From NCBI RefSeq assembly GCF_016616095.2, contig NZ_CP067089.2, positions 186,001 through 250,000 of the forward strand: a DNA stretch of 64,000 nucleotides, in the 5' to 3' direction. The notes below the pieces were generated by a model. It saw only the letters and a program-made list of their open reading frames with translations, had not been told where the DNA came from and did not search any database. A program made the translations under genes and the position numbers. Origin of the DNA: Breznakiella homolactica. GTDB taxonomy: Bacteria > Spirochaetota > Spirochaetia > Treponematales > Breznakiellaceae. Of this stretch, positions 54,301 to 61,893 are shown piece after piece. Each line of letters begins with the position of its first letter. Positions within the stretch are counted from its first letter, which is position 1.

Positions 54301-54572
54301 GGGGGACCCGAAGTGGGGGTAGCGGAAAAACTGCGAAGCAGGTTTGAAGCGAGGGGGAGCAGCCCTCCAGCCCGGGGCAGCGCCGAGCCGGTTGAGCCGG
54401 AAAGCATCCGGGCCGTGATGGTAACGCCGGGTGGCATAGCGCAATGGGTTTGAGCGACTTTCGAGGCCGAAGGCCGCTGAGGAGCCAAACCCATTGCGCT
54501 ATGACAGGCCCCGCGGCACCGGTATTCACCGGGTGCTTTCCGGCTTGAGAGACTCGGTGCTCCCCCACCTTG
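54301..54572 (-). repeat. Structured non-coding repeat element, copy 2 (variable-arm palindrome)
   Basis: Inverted, diverged copy of 6103-6372. Conserved on the minus strand: TGGGGGAGC start, AAGCCGGAAAGCACCC and TGCTTTCCGGCT flanking stem, CCACCCGGCGTTACC, and the loop GCTCCT...AAAGTCGCT. The central arms are CATAGCGCAATGGGTTTG (54435-54452) and its perfect complement (54486-54503), 18 bp, unrelated to the 19-bp arms of copy 1. Loop is 33 nt. A nested stem changes in a compensating way (CCGGG/CCCGG in copy 1, CCGAG/CTCGG here). No open reading frame. Confidence 0.85.
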
Positions 54573-54683
54573 ACGCGGACTTGCCGGGGCGGGTACCCTT
54601 ATGGGGAAGCAGTTTCTGGCCTGCGTTTTTATGGAAAATACCTGCAATGCCGATAATTGATATATTGATTCCGGAGGAATGAG

Positions 54684-55049
54684 ATGACCGATGTAAACAA
54701 TGATATGCTGGAAGATGAGGATTTTGACACAATTCTCTCTTCTGATATAGATTTTTCCGGAACCTTGAGTTTTGATAAACCCTTCCTTATCAGGGGGCGG
54801 GTTTCCGGGGAAATCCGGGCCACAGGGCTGCTGGTGATCGATGAGGAAGCCGTGGTGGATGCTGATATTCATGCGTCAAAAGTGATAATCCGGGGGGCTG
54901 TTACGGGAAACGTAACCGCCGCGGATAAGGTCGAGATTGCCATCACGGGAAAACTCGTCGGCAATGTAACGGCGCCGGAGGTATTTATGGAAACGGGCTG
55001 TATCTTTAACGGCCAGTGCAATATGACCAGACGGGCGGTTTCGGAATAA
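54684..55049 (+). CDS. Bactofilin
   Basis: 121-residue polymer-forming cytoskeletal protein of the bactofilin (CcmA/DUF583) family. The middle consists of beta-helix strands with repeating hydrophobic steps: IRGRVSGEIRATGLLVIDEE, AVVDADIHASKVIIRGAVTG, NVTAADKVEIAITGKLVGNV. An acidic N-terminus (DMLEDEDFDTILSSDIDF) may govern membrane contact. Bactofilins shape cells and anchor wall enzymes. GGAGGA precedes the ATG. The next gene starts 2 bp after its stop. Confidence 0.9.
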   Translation: MTDVNNDMLEDEDFDTILSSDIDFSGTLSFDKPFLIRGRVSGEIRATGLLVIDEEAVVDADIHASKVIIRGAVTGNVTAADKVEIAITGKLVGNVTAPEVFMETGCIFNGQCNMTRRAVSE

Positions 55050-55051
55050 TT

Positions 55052-55681
55052 ATGAAAATCCGGCGGAGTTGGTTTTTACTGTGCCTCCTTGCCGCGGCGC
55101 CCGTGGTATACGCCCAGGTACGGCCCGACGCGCTCCAGGAATACCGGAGCGGGAATTTCCAGAGGGCCGTCGCGATCTGCACCGACGAAATCCGGGAAAA
55201 CCCGAATAACCTTGATTCCCACGTGGTTATGTGCTGGAGCCTTATCCGGCTGGGCCGCTATGAGGAAGCCGAACGGTACGGCCGGGCCGGCAGAATTATC
55301 AGCCGGTACGATCCCCGGATAATCGAAATCCTGGGGGAGGCCAATTACTTCCAGGGGCGCAACAGCGAAGCGCTCCAGCTGTTTCAGGAATACATCAACC
55401 TTTCTCCGGAGGGCGGAAGGATCGATACGGTATATTATTATATGGGTGAAATATACATACGCCTCGGCCGTTTCCGCCATGCCGATATATCCCTGTCCAC
55501 GGCGGTCCATTACCTGCCGGGACAGGCGGATTGGTGGACCAGGCTTGCCTACGCCCGGGAAAACGCCGGGGAACTCGATTCGGCGGTTGCGGCGTATGAA
55601 CGGGCCTTGTCCCTCAATTCCCAGCTTTCCGATGCCCGCCGCGGACTCGAGCGGACCCGCAGAGCCCTGGCTTCACGCTGA
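55052..55681 (+). CDS. Exported TPR protein
   Basis: 209-residue protein with a signal peptide (SWFLLCLLAAAPVVYAQVRP) and about four TPR units (LQEYRSGNFQRAVAICTDEI, VVMCWSLIRLGRYEEAERYG, LGEANYFQGRNSEALQLFQE, ARENAGELDSAVAAYERAL). It is predicted to be periplasmic and to act as a scaffold. The bactofilin stop is 3 bp upstream and mtaB begins 7 bp downstream. Start at 55052 gives the signal peptide; the longer frame does not. Confidence 0.85.
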   Translation: MKIRRSWFLLCLLAAAPVVYAQVRPDALQEYRSGNFQRAVAICTDEIRENPNNLDSHVVMCWSLIRLGRYEEAERYGRAGRIISRYDPRIIEILGEANYFQGRNSEALQLFQEYINLSPEGGRIDTVYYYMGEIYIRLGRFRHADISLSTAVHYLPGQADWWTRLAYARENAGELDSAVAAYERALSLNSQLSDARRGLERTRRALASR

Positions 55682-55688
55682 ATCCGCG

Positions 55689-57050
55689 ATGATTTCCGTA
55701 TCCTTTTTTACCCTGGGATGTAAGCTCAACCAGCTTGAAAGCGAATCCATCGCCGCGGCCTGCACCGAGGCCGGCTGTACGCTGCTGCCCTGGGGCTCAG
55801 GCGCCCACATCAACATAATCAATACCTGTACGGTCACTTCCAAGGCTGAACAAAAGGCCCGCCGCGTAATCCGGAAAATTCTTAAGGAAAATCCCGCTTC
55901 CCGGGTTATCGTAACCGGGTGCTACGCCCAGTTGGATGGAGCGTCGATCAGGAGCCTTGCGGATGAACGGCTTCTGGTAATTCCCGGCGGGCGTAAAAGT
56001 ATTCTCCTCGATTTGCCGGCATACATCCGGGACTGGGGCAATTCACCGGATAAGCTCTCCCTGATACTAAATGACTGGCTGGCATCTTCCCTGGAACCGC
56101 CCCGGGAGGACGCCTTCCGCTTTAACGCTGAGGATTTTTCGTTCCATTCAAGGGCTTCCCTCAAAATACAGGATGGGTGCAGCAATGCCTGCGCCTACTG
56201 CCGGGTGCGGCTTGCCCGGGGCGGCAGTATTTCCCTGGACGCCGGAGAAGCGCTCCGGCGGCTCAGGATTCTGGAGGAACGGGGATACGCTGAAGCGGTG
56301 TTGACCGGGATAAATATTAACCAGTACCGCAGCGGCGGCCTGCTCCTGCCGGGGCTCATTGAGTACCTGATCGGCAATACGGAACGGATTGCCCTGCGGA
56401 TTTCCTCCACCGAAATCAACGGGGTAACCCCGGATTTTATCCGGGCCATAGCGCACCCGAGGGTGCAGCCCCATTTCCACCTCTCGGTACAGTCGGGGAA
56501 CGGCGATGTTCTCCGGCGGATGCGCCGGTCCTACGGCCCGGAAGATATCCGGCGGACCGCGGAACAGATCCGGGCCGTCAAGGATGATCCCTTTATCGCC
56601 TGCGATATTATCTGCGGTTTCCCCGGGGAAGGGGAGGCTGAATTCAGGGATACCTATGAACTCTGCGAAGAGCTCGATTTTTCCTGGATCCACGCGTTTC
56701 CCTATTCCCCGAGGCCCGGTACCGAAGCGTACGAATTTACCGATTCCGTGCCGGAAAAGACCGCTTCGGAACGAGTTTCCCGGCTCATTGCCCTGGGGTC
56801 AAAGGGCCGGAAGGACTATATCCGCCGTTCAGCGGGAAGGGTGACGGGGGCAATCATTGAAAAGGGGGCGTCCCCCGGACCCAATCAGTGTTCAGGCATA
56901 ACCGATAATTACCTGCGGGTGCTTTTGGCGACAGATGAATCGCCGCCTCCCGGAGGAACCCGGGTATTATGCCGGATCGCCGGGCCCTGGAAGGGGGCTG
57001 CCGGCGGTGCGGGGGACCGTATCGACGCCCGGGCTGTTCTGCTGCCCTGA
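55689..57050 (+). CDS. mtaB: MtaB, tRNA t6A37 methylthiotransferase
   Basis: 453-residue radical-SAM enzyme that adds a methylthio group to t6A at position 37, giving ms2t6A. The N-terminal domain has FFTLGCKLNQLESE, INTCTVTSKAEQK and VTGCYAQLDG; the radical-SAM motif is DGCSNACAYC near 160. ACDIICGFPGEGEAEF and a short TRAM-like C-terminus follow. Starting at 55689 gives the canonical MiaB-type N-terminus. It works on the product of the TsaB/TsaE pathway also encoded here. Confidence 0.93.
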   Translation: MISVSFFTLGCKLNQLESESIAAACTEAGCTLLPWGSGAHINIINTCTVTSKAEQKARRVIRKILKENPASRVIVTGCYAQLDGASIRSLADERLLVIPGGRKSILLDLPAYIRDWGNSPDKLSLILNDWLASSLEPPREDAFRFNAEDFSFHSRASLKIQDGCSNACAYCRVRLARGGSISLDAGEALRRLRILEERGYAEAVLTGININQYRSGGLLLPGLIEYLIGNTERIALRISSTEINGVTPDFIRAIAHPRVQPHFHLSVQSGNGDVLRRMRRSYGPEDIRRTAEQIRAVKDDPFIACDIICGFPGEGEAEFRDTYELCEELDFSWIHAFPYSPRPGTEAYEFTDSVPEKTASERVSRLIALGSKGRKDYIRRSAGRVTGAIIEKGASPGPNQCSGITDNYLRVLLATDESPPPGGTRVLCRIAGPWKGAAGGAGDRIDARAVLLP

Positions 57051-57063
57051 TTTCCCGGCGGAA

Positions 57064-57091
57064 TTGACGATTGTCATATACGTGGTATACT
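57064..57091 (+). promoter_or_regulatory. Sigma-70 promoter of the outer-membrane barrel gene
   Basis: TTGACG, 16-bp spacer, TATACT, 20 bp before the ATG at 57111 with GAGGT between. Confidence 0.65.
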
Positions 57092-57110
57092 GTTGGCTCA
57101 GAGGTAACCC

Positions 57111-58241
57111 ATGGGCCGTTGCGCAAAGATCGTGCTTTTTTCAATCGGATCATTTTTTTGCTGCATTTCCCTTTTTGGCCTTGATATCGCGCCCTTTACT
57201 ATGCCCAGCGCACGGTACGCCGCCATGGGCGGCCAGCACGCCGCGCTGGCGGATGACTTTTACGGGTTATTTCTCAATCCCGCGTCTTTTGTGGGAATTG
57301 AAAAGCAGTTCAGCGCCGCGGAAATCAGTGTTTCCGTTTACGGCCCGGTTTTTGAGCTCATTGATCTGGCGCTTCAGTCTCCGGATGATCTTGATATTTC
57401 GGGAGTTACGGGATCCAACGGATTTGCCGCGGGACTCGACATCGGCGGCCCTATCGCACTGGGCTGGGTCGGTAAGGGAATCGGGGCGGCGCTTTTCAAC
57501 CGAACCACGGCGGACGCTACGGTGACGGGCGCGAAAATACGGCCGGTGGTATCAGAGGAAATACTTCTCGTCGCAGGGTATTCATTCAGGGTTGTTGACC
57601 GGAATTCCCACGTACTTGACCTCGGCTTTTTAGGGAAAGGCTTTTTCCGCGCCACCTTAAACATGGAGACTTCGATATTCGCGGCGGAATCATTGCTGGA
57701 GGACCCCTTTGCCTCGCCGTTCAGTACAACCTTGGGTTTTGGGTTTGATCTGGGAATCCGGTATGTGTTCCGTGAACGTTTCGGAGCGTCCCTGGTGTGC
57801 CACGATGTGTACTCTCCGGCGTTTATAAGCACCTACAGCTCTTTCGATGATTTTATTGACGGCGGCAGCCCAACGGAATCCGGAGAATACGGCACGGTCA
57901 AACGGATGCTGAATATCGGATTTTCCTACAAAGTGACTTCGGAAACAATGAACCGGTATGTTTCAAATCTGACTTTGCTCCTGGATTACCGGGATATTAC
58001 CGACCTTTTCTCGGATTTGAGCCGCAACCCGATTCTGAACATTGGGATAGGGGCGGAAATGACGGTCCTGGAAATCCTGAGCCTCCGTTTGGGCGTAACC
58101 GATGCTCTGCCTTCGGTGGGTTTTGGGCTGGATCTGAGTTTTATGGAGCTCGATTTCGCTATTAGAGGAAGGGAATTCGGCAAGGAACCGGGGAGCAAAC
58201 CGGTGTATGCCCTGGATTTTGGCCTGCTTTTCAGATATTAA
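57111..58241 (+). CDS. Outer-membrane beta-barrel protein, PorV/FadL-like
   Basis: 376-residue protein with a signal peptide (IVLFSIGSFFCCISLFGLDI) and a series of amphipathic strands. The start of the mature part, TMPSARYAAMGGQHAALADD, followed by FYGLFLNPASFVG, is typical of PorV/UPF0164-type outer-membrane proteins of spirochaetes, many of which are FadL-like transporters of lipids. It ends in Phe-Arg-Tyr with alternating aromatics. Substrate is unknown. Confidence 0.8.
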   Translation: MGRCAKIVLFSIGSFFCCISLFGLDIAPFTMPSARYAAMGGQHAALADDFYGLFLNPASFVGIEKQFSAAEISVSVYGPVFELIDLALQSPDDLDISGVTGSNGFAAGLDIGGPIALGWVGKGIGAALFNRTTADATVTGAKIRPVVSEEILLVAGYSFRVVDRNSHVLDLGFLGKGFFRATLNMETSIFAAESLLEDPFASPFSTTLGFGFDLGIRYVFRERFGASLVCHDVYSPAFISTYSSFDDFIDGGSPTESGEYGTVKRMLNIGFSYKVTSETMNRYVSNLTLLLDYRDITDLFSDLSRNPILNIGIGAEMTVLEILSLRLGVTDALPSVGFGLDLSFMELDFAIRGREFGKEPGSKPVYALDFGLLFRY

Positions 58242-58254
58242 AAGTCAAAAACTA

Positions 58255-58284
58255 TTGACGTAAAACCCGAATTTCCGGTATTGT
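58255..58284 (+). promoter_or_regulatory. Sigma-70 promoter of tRNA-Lys (UUU)
   Basis: TTGACG (58255-58260), 18-bp spacer, TATTGT (58279-58284), 11 bp before the tRNA 5' end. Confidence 0.7.
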
Positions 58285-58295
58285 GTAGTCAACCC

Positions 58296-58368
58296 GGGCC
58301 GCTAGCTCAGTAGGTAGAGCAACGCCCTTTTAAGGCGTGGGTCGATGGTTCGAATCCATCGCGGCTCA
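58296..58368 (+). tRNA. tRNA-Lys (UUU)
   Basis: 73-nt cloverleaf. Acceptor GGGCCGC/GCGGCTC, anticodon arm ACGCCCTTTTAAGGCGT (anticodon UUU), T-arm GATGGTTCGAATCCATC, discriminator A. It marks the left edge of a region of accessory genes, a common integration site type. Confidence 0.95.
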
Positions 58369-58682
58369 GAAAAAACGATCTTTTATCCCTTTATGGGATA
58401 AGACATTATGAAGATGTGTAGGTAAACACCACCACAACAAAAGGCGTGTTTTCCTCCTGTGTACTAATAAGTGTACCAAAGGAGAGGAAATGCGCCTTTA
58501 TTATTTCCGCCTATCCATCCGGAGCAGCAACACTTCCTTCAGAAATCCATGTCCGGAAACAGCCGGATTCTTATGATGAATATGAGTATTGCCCTCTGTC
58601 TTTCCATGACACGTCCCATACCGCTGACCGTCATATATCCCGGATTCAATTTGTGATACTGTATCATTTACGGGGAGGAAAT
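58369..58682 (+). other. 314-bp gap after tRNA-Lys
   Basis: No supported gene. An imperfect hairpin TTATCCC / GGGATAA lies at 58383-58401. A well-placed AAAGGAGAGG precedes a 28-codon frame (58490 onward) that stops early and could be the remnant of a larger gene. No attachment-site repeat is visible within the window. Confidence 0.4.
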
Positions 58683-59228
58683 ATGGGGCTTAATTCGCAT
58701 TTTAATATTATCCTACCGGAGGGAAAGCGGGAATTGGTGACCACATATCTGCGTGCCCATTCGGACGATAGACCTATCCAGTTCGGCGATGAGATCGGAA
58801 TCAACTTTCCAGCGGATTGGGAGACCCTCCGGTACCAGCAGGGGTATTACCGCTTTGGCGTACTTGAGGAGATGTTCGATAAAAAGACCTATATACGGAA
58901 CAACCGGGATATAAAGATAGGCGGTATCCGTTACCAGGTAGAGCCCGCCGGGGACGGGATGGATCATTTTCGGTTCACCGCCGTAACCGGCAGCATGAGC
59001 CTGGTGTTCCGGGATTCCCCTTCGGTCAAGCGGTTTTTTCAGGACATAAGCCATGAACTGGGAGCTGTATATACCTGGCTGTACGCGGAAAATAATTATA
59101 TCATTGTTCTGTACATGCGGGGCAGAGCTTATCACCATATTATTTCCCAGGACGAGAAGGTCAGTCTGGAAGAACGGATAGAAATAGAACAAACGGGGGC
59201 GCGCTACATTGAACACCTCTGGGGATGA
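58683..59228 (+). CDS. Unknown protein, first of a tandem pair
   Basis: 181-residue soluble protein, no signal peptide. The start at 58683 follows GGGGAGGAA. The C-terminal half (SVKRFFQDISHELGAVYTWL, ENNYIIVLYMRGRAYHHI) resembles the corresponding part of the next gene product (RTFFTELAEAAAADMVFI, YETIIIYYKGFYLN), so the two look like distant paralogues. No family is recognised. Their pairing and location in an accessory region would fit a defence, toxin or immunity role, but nothing shows it. Confidence 0.7.
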   Translation: MGLNSHFNIILPEGKRELVTTYLRAHSDDRPIQFGDEIGINFPADWETLRYQQGYYRFGVLEEMFDKKTYIRNNRDIKIGGIRYQVEPAGDGMDHFRFTAVTGSMSLVFRDSPSVKRFFQDISHELGAVYTWLYAENNYIIVLYMRGRAYHHIISQDEKVSLEERIEIEQTGARYIEHLWG

Positions 59229-59805
59229 ATATACACCGCCGGACCTCAGATACGGGTACGGGTACGTTGTGTATATGAAAGAAGCCGGTATTCCCGGTAT
59301 GATCGACTTTCTTAAATCCCGTTCCTACCGTGAAACGGATTTCTCAAGCCTGGATGGGTATGTTCCCCTGTATCTCCGTTTTGATATCGATGAATGTATA
59401 TGGCGGGAAATCATTACCCCTTATACACGAGAAAAAACGCCGGAAGAGCGTATCCGGGAAAAAATACAGCCGGACTTCCAGGTGTACCTGGAAGGGATCT
59501 ATCTGCATATTGGGCCGCAAAATCAAAGCAACGGCTTAATCCCCGTTAAATTCGATTTGGCACGGAAAATTTCCGTTCTCGCGTCTTCGTATTCATTCCG
59601 TACCTTCTTTACCGAACTTGCAGAGGCTGCGGCGGCGGATATGGTTTTTATCAATACCTATGAAACAATAATCATTTATTACAAAGGGTTTTACCTGAAT
59701 ACGAAGATGGATGTCTTTACCAACAGCACCCCGGAGTATCTGGATAAGCAGGTTGTGGAGAATCTGTTTTTTGATATCGCCAAGTGCGTAAAGGATCTCC
59801 TGTAG
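59209..59805 (+). CDS. Unknown protein, second of a tandem pair
   Basis: 198-residue soluble protein starting at TTG (59209), inside the end of the previous gene (20-bp overlap). The N-terminal TPPDLRYGYGYVVYMKEAGI is distinct, and PDFQVYLEGIYLHIGPQNQS plus the RTFFTEL and IIIYYKGFYL segments match the layout of its neighbour. The overlap suggests co-translation and joint function. Confidence 0.68.
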   Translation: MNTSGDEYTPPDLRYGYGYVVYMKEAGIPGMIDFLKSRSYRETDFSSLDGYVPLYLRFDIDECIWREIITPYTREKTPEERIREKIQPDFQVYLEGIYLHIGPQNQSNGLIPVKFDLARKISVLASSYSFRTFFTELAEAAAADMVFINTYETIIIYYKGFYLNTKMDVFTNSTPEYLDKQVVENLFFDIAKCVKDLL

Positions 59806-59868
59806 TTATGTCCGCTATTTTTTCCGCGTAGTTCAACGCTTCAGCGCCGGTAAAGGTCATGGCGAAAT

Positions 59869-60000
59869 CTTAGGGCTTCATCGCTGTACCGGATTTCCCC
59901 GCCCGCGATACGGATTTTCGGCAGTCTGATGACTTTGAATCCGGTATTGTCTCCCGGCGTTGTACTATCAGGATGTGAGTTTTCAATGGCTGATCTTCCG
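59869..60000 (-). pseudogene. Possible fragment of a formylglycine-generating-enzyme-like gene
   Basis: Minus-strand translation CRKSPGRSAIENSHPDSTTP followed by GDNTGFKVIRLPK resembles the C-terminal end of SUMF1/FGE-sulfatase-type domains (Asp-Asn-Thr-Gly-Phe-x-Val-x-Arg). The rest of the gene is absent and other frames are interrupted. Weak evidence; it may instead be non-coding debris. Confidence 0.3.
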
Positions 60001-60054
60001 GGACTTTTCCTACATCGTTTTATAGAACGTGCTGGTTTCGTACAGTTCCTCGTG

Positions 60055-61017
60055 GGTGACGGTTCCGGCGATGGTTTTATTGAACAGATGAGCCGGGATT
60101 TACAAAAGACATTTCCTGATATGAAAGGCTTTTCACATAGCAATTTAAAGTACATCCGCCAGTGGTATTTATTCTGGTCAAAGCACATAATTGGTCAGCA
60201 GGTTGCTGACCAATTACCAATTGCGCTACAACTTGTAGCGCAAATTCCCTGGGGACATAATATGGTTATTACCAGCAAGATTAAAGACCATAAGGAAGCC
60301 CTGTTTTATGTTCAAAAGATAATTGAGAATAACTGGTCCAGAGCCGTCATTGTTCATCATATTGAAGGACAGCTTTTTCAGCGGGAAGGGAAGGCTGCAA
60401 CGAACTTTAAAACCAGTCTGCCTGAGCCGCAGTCTGATTTAACCCTCCAGACAATTAAAGATCCCTACAATTTTGACTTTCTCAACCTTCGGGAAAAGCA
60501 TGATGAAAAGGAACTTGAATCCGCCCTTCTTGAACACGTTACCCGCTTTTTATTGAAACTGGGCGCGGGTTTTTCGTTTATAGGTCATCAGCAGAAGATT
60601 TCCGTTGAAGGTGATGATTCGCAAGGCGGAAGTCTTTCCGCCATTTAATCCATTCCTAACAGAACCAGCCGCAAAGCGGCTGATTTTTACATTGACCTGC
60701 TCTTTTACCATACCAAGCTCCATTGTTATGTTGTGGTTGAATTAAAAGCGACATCATTCAAGCCGGAATATGCCGGAAAGCTCAATTTCTATATAGCCGT
60801 TGTTGACTCCTTGATGAAGACTGAGGCGGACAATCCTACCCTTGGGATTCTTATCTGTAAGTCAAAGAAAAAGACTGTGGTTGAATATTCACTCAAAGGT
60901 ATCAATACGCCAATAGGGGTGAGCGAATACTCTATCACTCAGCACTTGCCGGATGAGTTTAAATCATCGTTACCGACTATCGAGGAAATAGAAGCGGAAT
61001 TGGATAATCGGAAGTGA
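60055..61017 (+). pseudogene. DUF1016/YhcG-type nuclease gene, N-terminally truncated and interrupted
   Basis: The reading frame encodes GFIEQMSRDLQKTFPDMKGF, QIPWGHNMVITSKIKD, KDPYNFDFLNLREKHDEKEL and, after the break, FYIDLLFYHTKLHCYVVVEL, KATSFKPEYAGKLNFYIAVV and LGILICKSKKKTVVEYSL. These are the conserved parts of YhcG-type PD-(D/E)XK nucleases. The usual first 50-60 residues are missing. A 66-bp in-frame insert at 60619-60684 introduces a TAA stop. Both halves stay in one frame, so the break is recent. Confidence 0.85.
60619..60684 (+). mobile_element. 66-bp palindromic insert in the DUF1016 gene
   Basis: The insert, exactly 22 codons, carries two hairpins (GGCGGAA / TTCCGCC and AGCCGC-AAA-GCGGCT) joined by a spacer, and begins and ends next to GAT, a possible target duplication (GATGAT before, CTGAT after). 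Removing it restores Gly-Asp-Asp-Phe-Tyr-Ile-Asp, as expected for the family. It resembles REP or RPE-type small palindromic elements. Confidence 0.65.
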
Positions 61018-61062
61018 ATCCTATGAATCCTTCCTTTCCTATGGGGTGGTTCAATAGGGATT

Positions 61063-61287
61063 TCAATCTATGAATAATTTGTAGAAGGGAATATCCAGAG
61101 CTTCCGCAAGTTTAATAAGAGTTTCGATTTTAGGATTATCAATAGACTTCGGGCTGCTCTGGTTCTCAAGATAAAACAGATGGCTTTTGGAAATGTCTGC
61201 TTTATTGGCAAGAGCTTCATAGCTCAAGCCAAGTTCATTTTCCCTGCGGCTTATTTTATCAATCGCTTTTTTCGTTAACTTATGCAT
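61063..61287 (-). CDS. XRE-family helix-turn-helix regulator
   Basis: 74-residue Cro/CI-type DNA-binding protein. The helix-turn-helix lies in LSYEALANKADISKSHLFYL, followed by DNPKIETLIKLAEALDIPFY. Small size implies a single domain acting as a dimer. It overlaps the upstream acetyltransferase gene by 13 bp, so both are expressed together. Targets are unknown. Confidence 0.88.
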   Translation of the reverse strand: MHKLTKKAIDKISRRENELGLSYEALANKADISKSHLFYLENQSSPKSIDNPKIETLIKLAEALDIPFYKLFID

Positions 61288-61799
61288 AATTCTCTCTTGA
61301 CTCTACTATACAGTGTTTTCGCTTCGCTTTTCATCAGGACTGTATTTCTCCAGACGCCAAAACGATCTTTCCCTATTTTTTCGCGGAACCCGACCATACG
61401 AAACCCGCATTTTTCACGCAGCCTGATACTGGCCGGATTGTTCTGCATTATCCCGGATTGTAATGTCCATATACCGTTTTTCTCAGACCAGTCTATTAAG
61501 GCTGTCAATAACAAAGCACCAGCGCCTTTTCCGTGAAACTGATTGCCGATATATACACTAACTTCCGCTACTCCTGCATATACACACCGGCTTGAAACCG
61601 GAGATAAAGCGGCCCATCCGATAATCTCTCCATCATTGAGGGCCGCAAACCGGCCCCCGGAAATATGCTCTTTGTCCCAGTCAGCATAAGAAGGGGAGTC
61701 TATTTGAAATGTTGCAAGGTTTGTCTCAATCCCTTCTTTGTAGATGGCGCTTACCTGAGACCAATCATCTTCCCGCATTTCCCTGATGTGTACTGTCAT
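61275..61799 (-). CDS. GNAT-family N-acetyltransferase, phosphinothricin acetyltransferase-like
   Basis: 174-residue acetyltransferase of the Pat/YncA type. Motifs: N-terminal REMREDDWSQVSAIYKEGIE, the acetyl-CoA loop IGNQFHGKGAGALLLTALID, and NNPASIRLREKCGFRMVGFR. Such enzymes acetylate small amine substrates or amino-acid analogues such as methionine sulfoximine; the real substrate here is unknown. It is paired with an XRE regulator gene. Confidence 0.87.
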   Translation of the reverse strand: MTVHIREMREDDWSQVSAIYKEGIETNLATFQIDSPSYADWDKEHISGGRFAALNDGEIIGWAALSPVSSRCVYAGVAEVSVYIGNQFHGKGAGALLLTALIDWSEKNGIWTLQSGIMQNNPASIRLREKCGFRMVGFREKIGKDRFGVWRNTVLMKSEAKTLYSRVKRELCIS

Positions 61800-61827
61800 T
61801 TTAGGTTCCTTTTGGCATATTTATATA

Positions 61828-61866
61828 TTGACAACTATCTATTTTAAAGGATATATTGAAATATAT
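61828..61866 (+). promoter_or_regulatory. Promoter and palindromic operator of the permease-thioredoxin operon
   Basis: TTGACA (61828-61833), 18-bp spacer, TATATT (61852-61857). ATATATT-GA-AATATAT (61851-61866), a perfect 7-bp inverted repeat, overlaps the -10, the size and AT content expected for an ArsR/SmtB repressor site. No arsR gene is seen in the window. Confidence 0.6.
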
Positions 61867-61893
61867 CGATGAGTATAAATATGAGGTATAGGG

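Noticed and set aside
58446..58682. Upstream extension of the unknown gene starting at 58683
   Set aside because: The open frame reaches 58446, but the extension has unlikely composition and the good ribosome-binding site GGGGAGGAA lies directly before 58683.
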